Source: CAWDPQ01 sp963804245
GTDB taxonomy: Bacteria > Acidobacteriota > Vicinamibacteria > Vicinamibacterales > 2-12-FULL-66-21
NCBI GenBank assembly: GCA_963804245.1
Contig: CAWDPQ010000014.1
Location: 124,001 to 188,000 of the forward strand
Reading direction: 5' to 3'
DNA length: 64,000 nucleotides
Part shown: positions 36,562-46,564 of the stretch, piece after piece
How the letters are laid out: each line of letters opens with the position of its first letter
Numbering within the stretch: position 1 is the first letter of the stretch
Notes under the pieces: model-generated
The model's input: only the letters and a program-made list of their open reading frames with translations
Databases searched by the model: none
Told to the model about the DNA's origin: nothing
Made by a program: the position numbers and the translations under genes

Positions 36562-36567
36562 TATACT
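36562..36567 (+). promoter_or_regulatory. -10 box of a leaderless kinase transcript
   Basis: TATACT lies ten bases before the TTG start of the kinase gene, so transcription would begin within a few bases of the start codon. No ribosome site is present, which agrees with a leaderless mRNA. The -35 region is weak. Confidence 0.4.
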
Positions 36568-36576
36568 CGCCTGGCG

Positions 36577-39206
36577 TTGCCCCTCAGCCCCGGAACTGCC
36601 ATCGGCCACTATGAAATCCTGGATGCCATAGGCGCCGGAGGCATGGGCGAAGTCTACCGCGCCCGCGATACGAAGCTGCTTCGGAATCTCGCGCTGAAAG
36701 TACTCCCGGTCGACGTGGCGACGGATGCGGATCGGCTGGTGCGTTTCGAACGCGAGGCACGGTCAGCGTCGGCGCTGAACCATCCCAACATCGTCACGAT
36801 CTACGAGATCGGCCGCTTCGGCACGACGTCATACATCGCCATGGAGCTCGTCGCCGGTCGGACGCTGCGCGATGTGCTGATGGATGGTCCACTGCCGATT
36901 CGTCGCTTCATTGCCATCGCCGCACAGATCGCAGATGGCCTGGCCCGTGCCCACGACGCCGGAATCGTCCACCGCGATTTGAAGCCCGAGAACGTGATGC
37001 TCACTCGCGAGGGTGTGGCGAAGATCCTGGACTTCGGCCTCGCCAAGCTGGTTGACGACCCTGGCCATTCACAACTGGCGACCGTCTCCCAGACCTCGCC
37101 GGGACTGGTGCAGGGCACGGTCGCCTACATGTCCCCCGAACAGGCGAGTGGAACGGCGGTGGACGCGCGATCCGATCAGTTCTCGCTGGGCGCTGTCTTG
37201 TACGAGATGGCCACGGCGAAGCGTCCTTTCTCTCGCAACACGACCGCCGAAACGCTCGCGGCGGTCATACGCGACGAGCCGGCCACGATCGAATCGCAAG
37301 TTGCGGATTTTCCCCTTCAGCTGCGATGGATCATCGAGCGTTGTCTCGCGAAGGATCCGGATGGGCGGTATGCGTCGACGCGCGATCTCGCGCGCGATCT
37401 GGCGCAACTGCGCGATCACATCTCCCAAGCTTCTCAGCGTGTCTCCGTCGCCGCACCATCGTCCGGCCGTCGATTCGGTGGCTGGACGCGGGCTGTTCCA
37501 TGGGCCGCCGCCGCATTCGCAGCGATCGCAGCATTCGCACTGCTGCGCACCCGGCCGGAACCGGCGGCCCGTCTCCTCCGATTCACCATCTCCCTGCCGG
37601 CGGGAGTGACGTACGCGCCGTCCGAGATCTCTCGCGCATTCTCTATTTCCCCTGACGGAACCCGGATGGTGATCGAAGCCGTCTCGAACAGGCGCAGTCA
37701 CCTTTACTTGCGCCCGCTCGATTCTGAGCGAGCCACCGAACTGGAGGGCTCTACCGACGCCACCTCACCCTTCTGGTCGCCGGACGGTCGATACCTGGCA
37801 TTCTTCGCAAACGGGAAGCTCAAGAAGATTCCAGCAACCGGCGGGCAACCGCAGGATCTGTGCGTCGCGACATTTGCCCTGTTGGGTACCCGGGGTCCCG
37901 ACGGATCGATCCTGATTCTCACGGTTCGACCCACCAGGGATTTATCGTGTGCCCGACACCGGCGGCGAACCGGAACGCATCGTCGTTCCCGACAGCACAC
38001 GGAACGAGCAGGCCTTGATGTGGCCGCAGTTCCTGGCGGACGGTCGGCGATTTCTCTATATCGCCAACCACGAGCTGCGACTCGCGTCGCTCGATTCGAA
38101 GGAAACTCAAGCGGTTGGACCTGTCACCTCTCGCGTCGAGTACGTGGCACCCGGGTACCTGCTGTATGCGCGAGACGGCGCTCTTTTCGCGCAACCCTTC
38201 GATGAGCGCAACGGTCGGCTTCACGGTGAAGCACGTGAGCTCGCTTCCGACATTCAGTATTTCTTTGGCCCGAGCCTCGCCGTTTTCTCGGCCTCGCAAA
38301 ATGGTGTCATCGCTTACCAGACTGGGCGTTCCTCCCTCGCGACTCGCTTGGTTTACCCGCGACGGTAAGGAGGCAGGGCAACTCGGCGAGCCGGCCATCG
38401 TGCGAGGGATCCGAATATCGCCGGACGGGACGAACGTCGCGATGGACGTTCGCGACAATCGGGTCGGTAGCGCCGACATCTGGGTTTCGGACGTCGGGCG
38501 TCGTACCTCACGCGCCTACATTCCGATCCCACGGACGAGATCCTGCCAGCCTGGTCGGCCGACGGGTCAAAGGTGATCTACCGTTCGGATCGGCAGGGTC
38601 CGCCTGACGTCTGGGAAATTACCGTGGGCAATCCGGGAAGCGAAAAGCCGCTTCTGGAATTACCGGCTGTTCAGCAGCCGGAGGATCTTAGCCGCGACGG
38701 CCGCCGGCTGCTATATCTCAACGAGACGGCGACAGCCATCTGGAACATTTTTCTCCTGCCGCTCGGTGGCGATTCCAAACCGACCCCCTGGCTTCCCTCC
38801 CGTTTCAGTCAGACGAGCCCGCGATTCTCACCCGATGGGCGGTGGATCGCATACGAGTCCGACGAGTCGGGCGCGCCCGGAGATCTACGTGGCACTCACG
38901 GAGGGCGGCGGGCAGAAACGGCGCATCTCTCCGAGCGGCGGGCGCTGGCCGCGCTGGCGCGGGGATGGCAAGGAGCTCTATTACAACGCGTCCGATGGTT
39001 TCATCATGGCCACAGCGGTCACGCCGGGCGTTCAATGGAACGCCGACGCTCCTGCTCCTCTCTTCCAGGTTGGCCCGTCAATTCAGAACTACGATGTGAT
39101 GCCAGATGGGTCACGTTTTCTCGTCGTTTTGCCTGTCGAGAAAGTCGCCGAGTCGCCGCTGCGGGTAATCCTGAACTGGGCGGCGGCGCTGAAAGAAGAA
39201 AAGTGA
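36577..39206 (+). CDS. membrane serine/threonine kinase with TolB-like propeller, several frameshifts
   Basis: A sensor kinase of about 870 residues. The Hanks-type kinase domain (residues about 12-270) has GAGGMGEVY, catalytic Lys41 (LALKVLP), HRDLKPEN (132-139) and DFG (152-154), all present, so it should be active. A membrane helix (about 304-325) leads to an extracytoplasmic WD40/TolB-like propeller with repeated SPDG motifs (FSISPDGTRMV, FWSPDGRYLAF, RISPDGTNVAM, RFSPDGRWIAY). Frame changes are near 37935, 38335, 38560 and 38875. Every piece is conserved, so I regard it as one gene with assembly indels. The TTG start is supported by MPLSPGTAIGHYEI-like starts in this family and the adjacent -10. 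Confidence 0.85.
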
Positions 39207-39246
39207 GACGGGTGTAGAGTAAGGTCAATCCCGGGGGGTTCCTCAC

Positions 39247-39567
39247 TTGAGCGAGTGGTCTGCCGGCGGCATGCTCGACGACGGACTGGATGTCCTGTGG
39301 CTGACGGCCGGACTCGGCTGCGACGGCGAGTCGATCGCCCTGACGGCGGCCACGCAACCGGCTGTCGAAGATCTGCGCGCCGGGTCGTTCCCCGGAGTCC
39401 CTCCGCTGCGTATCCACAATCCGGTCTTCGCATACGAGGTCGGTGACGCGTTCGTCGACCGTTTTCATCGCGCCGCCCGCGGCGAGATCAATCCGTTCAT
39501 TCTCGTCGTCGAGGGATCGATTCCCGACGAGACCAATAAAGCCGAAGGCTACTGGGCGACGTTCGGC
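39247..39567 (+). pseudogene. 5' fragment of group 1h-like [NiFe]-hydrogenase small subunit
   Basis: About 107 residues matching the N-terminal third of an actinobacterial-type (group 1h/5) hydrogenase small subunit: VLWLTAGLGCDGESIALTAA with the CDG proximal-cluster motif, then LRIHNPVFAYEVGD and PFILVVEGSIPDE, to GYWATFG. The protein should continue for more than 200 residues with further Cys ligands and be followed by the large subunit. Instead the sequence changes at 39563-39568 to the end of HypE in another frame. The TTG start has a G-rich stretch before it. Either a real deletion or a chimeric assembly; no functional subunit can be made as read. Confidence 0.82.
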
Positions 39568-39751
39568 AGTCGCTCCGGAAATGGCAGCGGCCGCGCTCGC
39601 CGCCCTGGCCGCCGCGCCCGGGGGTCTGCTCGCCGCTGATATCGGTGAAGTTCGTCAGTCGCCGATCGGGACGGTGATTGCTGAAACCAACTACGGCGGC
39701 AGCCGGGTCGTGGACATGCTCGTCGGCGACGCGCTCCCTCGAATCTGCTGA
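39566..39751 (+). pseudogene. hypE: 3' fragment of hydrogenase maturation protein HypE
   Basis: The last 60 or so residues of HypE: VAPEMAAAALAALAAAPGG, IGTVIAETNYGGSRVVDM and the diagnostic C-terminus LPRIC, whose final cysteine carries the thiocarboxamide that becomes the cyanide ligand of the NiFe site. The ATP-binding body of HypE, and hypC and hypD that normally accompany it, are absent. It is joined upstream to the hydrogenase small-subunit fragment and followed 20 bases later by the SIS gene, keeping the order of a hyp operon. Confidence 0.85.
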
Positions 39752-39770
39752 GGCCGGGGCCGTGCCAGCT

Positions 39771-40949
39771 ATGATAGGCGCCCTGTCCCTCGTCGACACC
39801 GTTCAGAAGCGTCTCGGGTCGCGCAACGAGTTGTCGCGCGCATTCTTCGCCCGCGAGGCACCTCGCCTGGCGATCGCGTGTCGTGCCATGGCCGAGCGGT
39901 TCCTCAAGGGCGGACGCCTGCTCGCCTTCGGCGAGGGCGCCCTCGCGACCGATGCGCAGCACGTCTCCGTGGAATTCGTGCACCCGGTGATCGTCGGCAA
40001 ACGGGCGCTGCCCGCCATGGATCTGTCGCTCGTCTACGGGCCCTGGCTCGATGCCATCTGCCGCGCGGACGACATGGTGATGGGCTTCGCGCCGCCGGGG
40101 GCGATCCCGGCATTCGAAGAGCGCTCGAGAAGGCGAGACGCCGCGGCGCCATGACCTTTGCCCTGCCGGGCGAGGAAGGCGATTACGCGGTGCAGATCGA
40201 CGCGCCCGCGTTCGTTCACCAGGAGCTGATTGAAATCCTGTATCACACGCTCTGGGAAACCGTTCACGTCTTCTTCGAGCATCGTGAGCTCGGCCTCGAC
40301 ACGGGGCCTGCGGGGTTTCTCTACCCGTTCCTCGGCAATGAAGAGCAGAACAGCGAGGGCCTCGTAGACGATGTGGCGCGATCCATCGTGATGAAAGCCA
40401 ACGACGTCGAGAGGCTGCGGGAAGAAGCCGAGACGCGCCGAAGCCGAGAACATTGCCGACGACGATCGCTGCGCTCGCGAGGTCGTGTGCGGAGCGGTGG
40501 CAAGCTGATTCTGTTCGGCAACGGCGGCTCGGCGACCGATGCCAACGACTGGGCGATCGATTGTGTGTCACCACCGCCGGGCTATCGTCCCGTACCCGCT
40601 ATTTCGCTCTCGCACGAGCCAGCAACGATCACCGCCATCGCCAACGATGTCGGCAACGAGCTGACATTCCTGCGTCAGCTGATCGCCCACGGACAGCCGC
40701 AGGATGACGGCGATTGCCATCTCCACCAGCGGCGGCTCGAAGAACGTCGTCGCCGCGCTCGAGGAGGCGCGAAAGCGCGGCCTGCTCACGGTGGCTCTGC
40801 TCGGCTACGACGGCGGCGAGATCGGCCGTCGCGGCCTCGCCGACCACTGCATCGTCGTCCGATCGGACTACATTCCGCGCATCCAGGAGGTGCAGGCCTC
40901 CATCTACCACGTCATGCGCGAGCTGATGGAGCCTGAAAGTCATGTCTAG
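39771..40949 (+). CDS. tandem SIS-domain (sedoheptulose-7-phosphate isomerase-like) protein, frameshifted
   Basis: A protein of about 390 residues with two SIS phosphosugar-binding domains of the GmhA type. Domain 1 has AFFAREAPRLAIACRAMAER, GGRLLAFGEGALATDAQHVS and a short linker with FVHPVIVGKRALPA. Domain 2 has GGKLILFGNGGSATDANDWA, AISLSHEPATITAIANDVG, AISTSGGSKNVVAALEEA and ASIYHVMRELM. Frame slips lie near 40125, 40440-40500 (two to three close together) and 40700. It sits between hypE and the UXX-star gene. SIS proteins recur in group 1h hydrogenase loci as far as I recall, but their role is unknown. Start ATG 39771; GTG 39762 is possible. Confidence 0.78.
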
Positions 40950-41194
40950 ATTCGAACTGTACGGAACCGCAGCCTGTCCATTCACGCGTGACATGCGCGA
41001 ATCGCTGCAGTGGAAGCGGCAGTCGTTCGTCGAATACGACGTCGACCTCGGATGCCGATGCGCTGCAGCGCCTGGCCTCGCTGACGGGGCAGCGCGCGGT
41101 CCCGGTGCTGGTAGAAGACGGCCGGGTTGTCGAAGTCGGGTGGCAGGGCCGATGCTGTTATATCGGACCGCCTGTCGAGGCGCCGACAACGTGA
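40942..41194 (+). CDS. UXX-star-like glutaredoxin-fold protein (Cys form), frameshifted near 41050
   Basis: A small thioredoxin-fold protein of about 83 residues: FELYGTAACPFTRDMRESL with a single Cys where related selenoproteins of the UXX-star family have selenocysteine, then FVEYDVD and, after dropping one C near 41050, SDADALQRLASLTGQRAVPV and LVEDGRVVEVGWQGR. The cis-proline segment AVPVLV fits a glutaredoxin fold. The start overlaps the SIS stop by eight bases, and its TGA overlaps the hypF GTG start. A redox role in hydrogenase maturation is suggested by context only. Confidence 0.7.
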
Positions 41195-43462
41195 CGGAGT
41201 CACTCGAAGCCGTACAGGTCCGTGTGCGTGGTGTCGTGCAGGGCGTGGGGTTCCGCCCGAGCGTATTCCGTCTCGCGCGCGATCATGCCCTGACCGGCTG
41301 GGTGCTCAACGCTGAGAACGGCGTCGAAATTCACCTGGAGGGGCCCGAGCTCGCGCTCGATGCCTTCCTGCGCGACCTGAAGACGCACCCGCCCCCGGCT
41401 GCGGCCATCGATTCGCTCGACGTCGAACCGGCGACATTCGAGGGGTTCCGCGACTTCACGATCCGCGAGAGCACCCGGGTCGACGAAGCCGACGGTGCGA
41501 GTGTCCCCGGATCTCTGCATCTGCGTGGATTGCCTCGTGCGAGCTGTTCGATTCAGGCGACGCGCGCGCCGGGTATCCGTACATCAACTGCACGAATTGC
41601 GGCCCCCGTTACTCGATCGTCGAAGGTCTGCCGTACGACCGTGCGCAAACGACGATGAAGGGCTGGGCACTTTGTGCCGCGTGCGAGGCGCAATATCACG
41701 ACGCCAACGATCGGCGATTCCACGCGCAGCCGATCGCATGCTCGACGTGCGGCCCGCAGTACTCGCTTCGCGGCGCCGATGGGAAGCCGCGGATCTCGGT
41801 GACGTCAGCCCGATCCGCGCCGCTGCGATGCTGATGGCCAGTGGTGGGATTCTTGCCGTCAAAGGTCTCGGCGGGTACCACCTGGCTTGCGACGCGACTG
41901 ATGATGGCGCGGTAGGACGCTGCGCGCGCGCAAGTTTCGGAAAGAGCAGCCGTTTGCGCTCATGGCAAGAGACCTCGATGTCGCGCGAGGCGCCGTCGAG
42001 CTCTCTGAGGTGGCGATCGAGCTGCTGCAGTCGGTGGCACGTCCGATCGTCATCGGCAGGGCTGTGAAGCCGCTGACTGATGTCGCCCCAGACAATCGCG
42101 ACTATGGCGTGATGCTGCCCTATGCCCGTTGCATCACTTGCTGTTTGCCACCGGCGCACCGCCACTGCTGGTCATGACCAGCGCCAATCGCTCGGGCGAG
42201 CCCCTGGCCTATCAGGACGCTGATGCACTCGATCGGCTGTCGGGCCTTGCCGACGCGTTTCTCATTGGAGAGCGTCCGATCGCGCGGAGGATCGACGACT
42301 CGTGATTCGCATTGGCCCGCACGGGCCGACAATCCTGCGTCGCGCCCGCGGATAGCACCGGGTGCTGTAGCGACGATCCCGGTCGATCGCCCGGTTCTCG
42401 CGGTCGGTGCCGACCTCAAGAACACCGTCACCTGGTCGTCGACAATCAGGCGTTCATGAGCCAGTACATCGGCGATCTCGAGGACGCGCGCACGGTCGAG
42501 TCGTTCCAGGCAACGATTCACGATCTCATGCGCCTCTACGAAGTGTCGTGGAAGGACGTGCTCGTCGCCTGTGACGCGCACCCAGGCTACCGGTCCACGG
42601 CCTGGGCCGAGCAGCTTCCTGCGGGACCTGTGCGTCCATTCAGCATCACCGCGCGCACATCGCGTCGGTGCTCGCGGAGCGGCAGCAGTGGGACACGCGC
42701 GTCGTCGGCGCCAGCTTCGACGGTACCGGATACGGCGACGATGGCAGTACGTGGGGCGGTGAGCTGTTCGCGGGCAGCGTGCGATCCGGCCTGGTCCGTG
42801 TCGGGTGCCTTCGGCCGTACGCATGGTCGGCGGTGACGCCGCCGCCCGTCATCCCGTGCAGGCGGCTGCCGGGTTTTCTCGAACAGCTGGACGAGGTGCC
42901 CGACTTCACCCGCGCACCTTTCAACTTTCCGACACGCTACTGCCAGGCAACCACGCTGTTGCACGCCGGCGTCCGGGTTGCGGCGAGCACGTCGATGGGG
43001 CGTCTGTTCGACACGATTGCTGCGCTCCTCGGCTTCACTCGGCCGACGACTTTCGAGGGACAAGCGGCCATCTGGCTCGAGCATCTTGCCGCGGACGCAA
43101 CCGGCGCAGACGTCTGTCCGCTCCCGTTCCACGGATGTAGAGCTGGACTTCCGCATCCTGCTGGAAGATGTCATCGCACGCCGGCTGGCGGGCGAGCGGC
43201 CGCGAACATTGCTCGAGCGGCACAGGTCGGCATCGCGCATGGCGTTTACGGTGCGCTGATCGCGCTGGCCGCTGAAAACGCCGTCGACACCGTGGTTCTC
43301 TCCGGCGGTGTTTTTCAGAATCAGCTCTTGTTGAACGAGCTGCACTCCCGCTGCGAGGGGCGGCTGCGGGTGTGGACGAACCACGTGGTGCCGCCTAACG
43401 ACGGTGGAATCAGTCTGGGCCAGGCCGCGATGGCCGCGCTCGGCACCAGGACGGCGAACTGA
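41191..43462 (+). CDS. hypF: carbamoyltransferase HypF, many frameshifts
   Basis: HypF converts carbamoyl phosphate into the thiocarboxamide on HypE that becomes CN- at the NiFe site. All domains are present in order over about 757 codons, the normal length: acylphosphatase (VRVRGVVQGVGFRPSVFRLA), two zinc-finger pairs (CTNCGPRYS, CAACEAQYHD, CSTCGPQYS), YrdC-like (ILAVKGLGGYHLACDATD, LVMTSANRSGEPLA) and Kae1-like (QHHRAH, SFDGTGYGDDGSTWGGE, VLSGGVFQNQLL). At least eight frame changes are scattered through it. One, a missing G at about 42303, creates an in-frame TGA. The conserved motifs in successive frames argue for sequencing indels. The GTG start overlaps the preceding stop. Confidence 0.88.
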
Positions 43463-43463
43463 C

Positions 43464-43805
43464 GTGCACGAACTGTCGATTGCGATGGCGCTCGTCGAGA
43501 TGGCAGCCGAGGAGGCGGAGCGTCGCGGCGCCCGTGTCGTCACGGCGCACGTCAGACTTGGCATACTCTCGGGTGTGGTGAAGGAAGCACTGCTGTCCGC
43601 GTACCAGATGGCGTCGGAAGGGACAGCCGTCGAAGGGACCACACTTGTGATCGACGAGATTCCCACGGTCATTCACTGCGCTGTGTGCCAGCAGGACCGG
43701 CCGACGCGTCCGCACGAATGGTTTTCGTGTGAGGTATGTGGCACGACGGCGACCAAACTCGTCCGCGGCCGTGAGCTCGAATTGGCCGCCCTGGAGCTGG
43801 AGTGA
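43464..43805 (+). CDS. hypA: hydrogenase nickel metallochaperone HypA
   Basis: A 113-residue HypA that delivers Ni2+ to the hydrogenase large subunit with HypB. The nickel-binding N-terminus reads (fMet)-HELSIAMALVEMA with His2, from a GTG start one base after the hypF stop. The zinc site has CAVC and CEVC pairs (about residues 70-95). Length is normal and the frame intact, in contrast with hypF. Its last bases overlap hypB (TGATG). Confidence 0.93.
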   Translation: MHELSIAMALVEMAAEEAERRGARVVTAHVRLGILSGVVKEALLSAYQMASEGTAVEGTTLVIDEIPTVIHCAVCQQDRPTRPHEWFSCEVCGTTATKLVRGRELELAALELE

Positions 43806-44486
43806 TGGGCACAGCTCGTCTCGTCGAAGTGCGTCAACACCTTCTCAAGAAAAACGATCTGCAAGCGCGGGCGCTGCGCGACACGGTTTCGCGATGCCGG
43901 TGTTTTCGTAGTCAGCCTCGTCTCGAGCCCGGGCGCTGGCAAGACTGCCTTCCTCCAGCAGACGCTGACGGAACTTGCGCCGCAGCACCGTGTTGCCGCG
44001 CTCGTGGGTGACCTTGCCACCGAGAACGACGCCGTCCGCCTCGCTCGCAGCGGCGCGGCGGTGAAGCAGATCGTCACCGGCACCGTGTGCCACCTGGAAG
44101 CGGAAATGGTGGATCGCGCCCTCGCCGAGTGGCAGCTGGCCGACCTCGATCTGCTTTTCATCGAAAACGTCGGCAACCTGGTCTGCCCGTCGTCGTACGA
44201 CCTGGGGGAAGCGCTGCGCCTGGTCCTGCTGTCGGTGACGGAAGGCGAGGACAAGCCCCTCAAGTACCCGACGATCTTCAATACCGCTGATGTCGCTATC
44301 ATTACTAAGATAGACATGACCGAGGCCGCCGACTGCGATCTGGCCACGCTTCGGGAGAACATTCAGCGGGTTCGACCTGGTATGCCGATCTTCGAGATTT
44401 CCTCGAAAAGCGGCGAGGGGATGCGTGAGTGGCTGCTCTTCGTGACAGCTCGCGCCCGCGAAAGCAGCGAGCATGCACTTTCTTGA
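43805..44486 (+). CDS. hypB: hydrogenase nickel incorporation GTPase HypB, one-base frameshift near 43882
   Basis: A GTPase of about 226 residues that drives nickel insertion. After the start MGTARLVEVRQHLLKKNDLQ, removing one A near 43882 continues FRDAGVFVVSLVSSPGAGKT (P-loop), then ALVGDLATENDAVRLA, TVCHLEAEMVDRAL, LLFIENVGNLVCPSSYDLGE and the guanine-binding ITKIDMTEAADCD (NKxD variant TKID). There is no His-rich N-terminal stretch, so nickel storage is unlikely. The start overlaps the hypA stop by one base, and the stop lies inside the nickel-permease gene. Confidence 0.92.
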
Positions 44487-45222
44487 CGACTGGATTCTCG
44501 GACTCGGCGGCGGCGGCCTGTCACTTGGCCTCGTGGTCGCGCTGCTGCTCGGCGCGCGGCACGCGACCGACGCCGATCACCTGACGGCTGTCTCGACCCT
44601 CATTCTCTCGGATGACCGCCGCGGCGGCAGACGCGCCGGCGTGCTCGGCCTCTTCTGGGGTCTGGGCCACGCGACGACGCTCTTTCTGTTCGGCGTGCCG
44701 ATCGTGTTGTTCGGGGCGCAACTGCCGGAAGTGGTCGGCCGCGCGGCCGAATTCCTCGTTGGCGTCGTCACGGCGTTTCTCGCGGTGCGGTTGCTTCTGC
44801 GCTGGCACCGCGGCTACTTCCACGCGCATTCGCACAAGCACGGTGCGATCAGCCACACCCACCCGCACGTGCACGAGCACGCGCCGAAAGCCGGCCATCC
44901 CACGACGCACGCCCATCGCCATGCGGATGGCATCGGACGGTCGCCGGCCACCGCCTTCGGTATCGGGTTGATGCACGGGCTCGGTGGTTCGGCAGGGGTC
45001 GGCATCCTGCTCGTCGCCTCCGTTGCCGATCGCGTCAACGCCGTCGCCGGTCTACTCCTGTTCGCCGGCGCGACCGCACTGTCGATGGCGGTCGTTTCGG
45101 CGATGGTTGGTTACGGTCTGGTACGCGGCCCTGTGGCGCCCCGCCTCGAGCGCGTGGTTCCAGCCTTCGGCGCAGCGAGCCTGCTCTTCGGCGTCTGGTA
45201 CGCCCTCAACGCCATCCAGTAG
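44473..45222 (+). CDS. NiCoT/NicO-type nickel permease
   Basis: A 249-residue membrane protein with the nickel/cobalt-transporter signature RHATDADHLTAVSTLIL (about residues 29-45), about six membrane helices and a long His-rich loop (about residues 115-155, including HAHSHKHGAISHTHPHVHEH) that probably binds nickel. A second conserved helix has GIGLMHGLGGSAGVGILL. It overlaps hypB by 14 bases and ends the hyp operon, so it supplies nickel for hydrogenase assembly. Relatives include HupE, UreH and RcnA. Import is favoured here by context. Confidence 0.87.
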   Translation: MHFLDDWILGLGGGGLSLGLVVALLLGARHATDADHLTAVSTLILSDDRRGGRRAGVLGLFWGLGHATTLFLFGVPIVLFGAQLPEVVGRAAEFLVGVVTAFLAVRLLLRWHRGYFHAHSHKHGAISHTHPHVHEHAPKAGHPTTHAHRHADGIGRSPATAFGIGLMHGLGGSAGVGILLVASVADRVNAVAGLLLFAGATALSMAVVSAMVGYGLVRGPVAPRLERVVPAFGAASLLFGVWYALNAIQ

Positions 45223-45224
45223 TA

Positions 45225-45359
45225 GGGGTCAGATCTTGTTTCTTGCACGGCTGCCCTGGGAGACCGGCCGGGGTCAGATCTTGTTTCTTGCACGGCTGCG
45301 CGCTGAGTCTCGAGTGCGGCAAAAAGAGGACAATCGTGCAAGAAACAAGATCTGACCCC
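45225..45359. repeat. REP-like palindrome, family R1, copy 3 (double left arm)
   Basis: The GGGGTCAGATCTTGTTTCTT arm occurs twice in direct orientation (45225-45248 and 45270-45293), followed by one inverted arm (45336-45359) preceded by AGAGGACAATCG. It starts directly at the stop codon of the nickel-permease gene and fills most of the 188-base gap before the KAS III gene. Confidence 0.85.
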
Positions 45360-45410
45360 GACGTAAAGCGCCGCTTGCAGCGCCTGCGCGGGCAGTGAAA
45401 CGATCCGTTC

Positions 45411-46343
45411 GTGGACGTTCACATCGCGGCGATCGAGTACGCGCTGCCGGACCGCGCCGTCAGCCTCGACGATCTGGCAAAAGAAGGGCGGCTCGGCACC
45501 GCGCCCGAAGCGCTCCGCAGCTTCGGCTTCGAACAGGCGTGGATCGCCGGCTCCGAGGCGGATCAGCTGGCGCCGCGCGCTGTCACGCACCTGCTCGAGC
45601 GCGCCAGCATCGATCCGGCCTCGATCGACATCCTCTTATACGCGGGCGCCACTCCCACCAGCCACGCAGCTGGTAACGGCCTGCTCGGCGGCTTCAGCTA
45701 TCCGGCCGCGCGTCTGCAGTACGACTTCGGTCTCGTCAACGCCCGGACCATCGGCGTCAGCCAGACCGGATGTCTCGGGCTGATGACGGCCGTTTCAATG
45801 GCGCGCGCCTTCCTCGTCGCGAACCAGGGCATCAGCCGCGTGCTCTGCGTCAGCGTGGACGTGCTGCCTGCCGGAAGCCGGCGGGACATTCTGTACAACC
45901 TGATTTCCGACGGCGCCTGCGCGGTCCTGGTCGAACGCGGATCGGGTCGGAACCGCCTCGTCGCCGAGCGTCAGATCACGAAGGGCTATTACTGGGATTG
46001 CGAGGCTCTGGCGAACGAGATCGTTGCCGCGTATTTTCCCACCGCACGAACGATCATCCGAGACACACTGGCGGATGCCGGCCTGAACGGCGAAGGGTTG
46101 GCGCAGATCGTTCCCCATAACGTGTCGAAGCGGAGCTGGGACATCCTGATGCAGCTCACAGGGCTGCCGGCCGACCGCCTTTACGCTGACAACATTGCGA
46201 CCAAAGGACACGTCATCGGCGGCGACAACTTCATCAACTTGAAAGATGCCGAGAGCGACGGCAAGCTCCGCGCTGGCGACGTCGTGCTGATGTTCAATTT
46301 CGGGTTTGGAGCGAGCTGGGCGTGCATGTTGTTGGAGCACTGA
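45411..46343 (+). CDS. 3-oxoacyl-ACP synthase III (KAS III)-like enzyme
   Basis: A 310-residue thiolase-fold protein of the FabH family, which condenses or transfers acyl groups between CoA and carrier proteins. The nucleophile Cys121 lies in SQTGCLGLMTA and His236 in IVPHNVSKRSW. The third catalytic position appears as KGHVIGGDNFINL (residues 265-277), where FabH has an Asn in a GNTS motif, so it belongs to a KAS III-like branch whose chemistry may differ (ketide formation or acyl transfer). The GTG start at 45411 has no clear ribosome site. It is separated by 221 bases of repeats from the SDR operon but shares the carrier-protein theme. Confidence 0.8.
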   Translation: MDVHIAAIEYALPDRAVSLDDLAKEGRLGTAPEALRSFGFEQAWIAGSEADQLAPRAVTHLLERASIDPASIDILLYAGATPTSHAAGNGLLGGFSYPAARLQYDFGLVNARTIGVSQTGCLGLMTAVSMARAFLVANQGISRVLCVSVDVLPAGSRRDILYNLISDGACAVLVERGSGRNRLVAERQITKGYYWDCEALANEIVAAYFPTARTIIRDTLADAGLNGEGLAQIVPHNVSKRSWDILMQLTGLPADRLYADNIATKGHVIGGDNFINLKDAESDGKLRAGDVVLMFNFGFGASWACMLLEH

Positions 46344-46564
46344 AAAGAAAGGATGAAGGACGAAGGATGAAGGAAGAAGAGCGCCTGCGGCCCGAGCGAG
46401 GCGCGAAGCCGCCGAGCGAGAGCGCTTGGGGGTGCCCGCCTCCGCTGGTCGCGGAAGCGGGCGACCAGCTACGGCGAGGTCTCGCCGTAGCGCGCATGGA
46501 TTGCCGGCGCGCGGAGGCGGAGGGCCCCAAGCGCACTGAGTAATGCAAAAGAAACGACGCGGAC
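46344..46564. repeat. intergenic region: GGATGAAGGA filler and R4 block, copy B
   Basis: Directly after the KAS III stop comes AAGGATGAAGGACGAAGGAT-type simple sequence (46346-46380), then the reverse-strand copy of the R4 block (46380-46440), then an imperfect hairpin around CGGCGAGGTCTCGCCG (about 46470-46490). No gene is seen. Confidence 0.65.

Noticed and set aside
42297..42306. In-frame TGA in hypF as a possible selenocysteine codon, given the UXX-star-like gene nearby
   Set aside because: Restoring one G gives the conserved RRIDDSVIR sequence without a Sec, no SECIS-like hairpin is evident, and the UXX-star-like protein itself uses Cys.
43860..43900. Programmed ribosomal frameshifting as an explanation for the many frame changes
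   Set aside because: The breaks lack a common slippery heptamer, occur in both directions, and affect unrelated housekeeping genes such as galU, rsmI and hypB.
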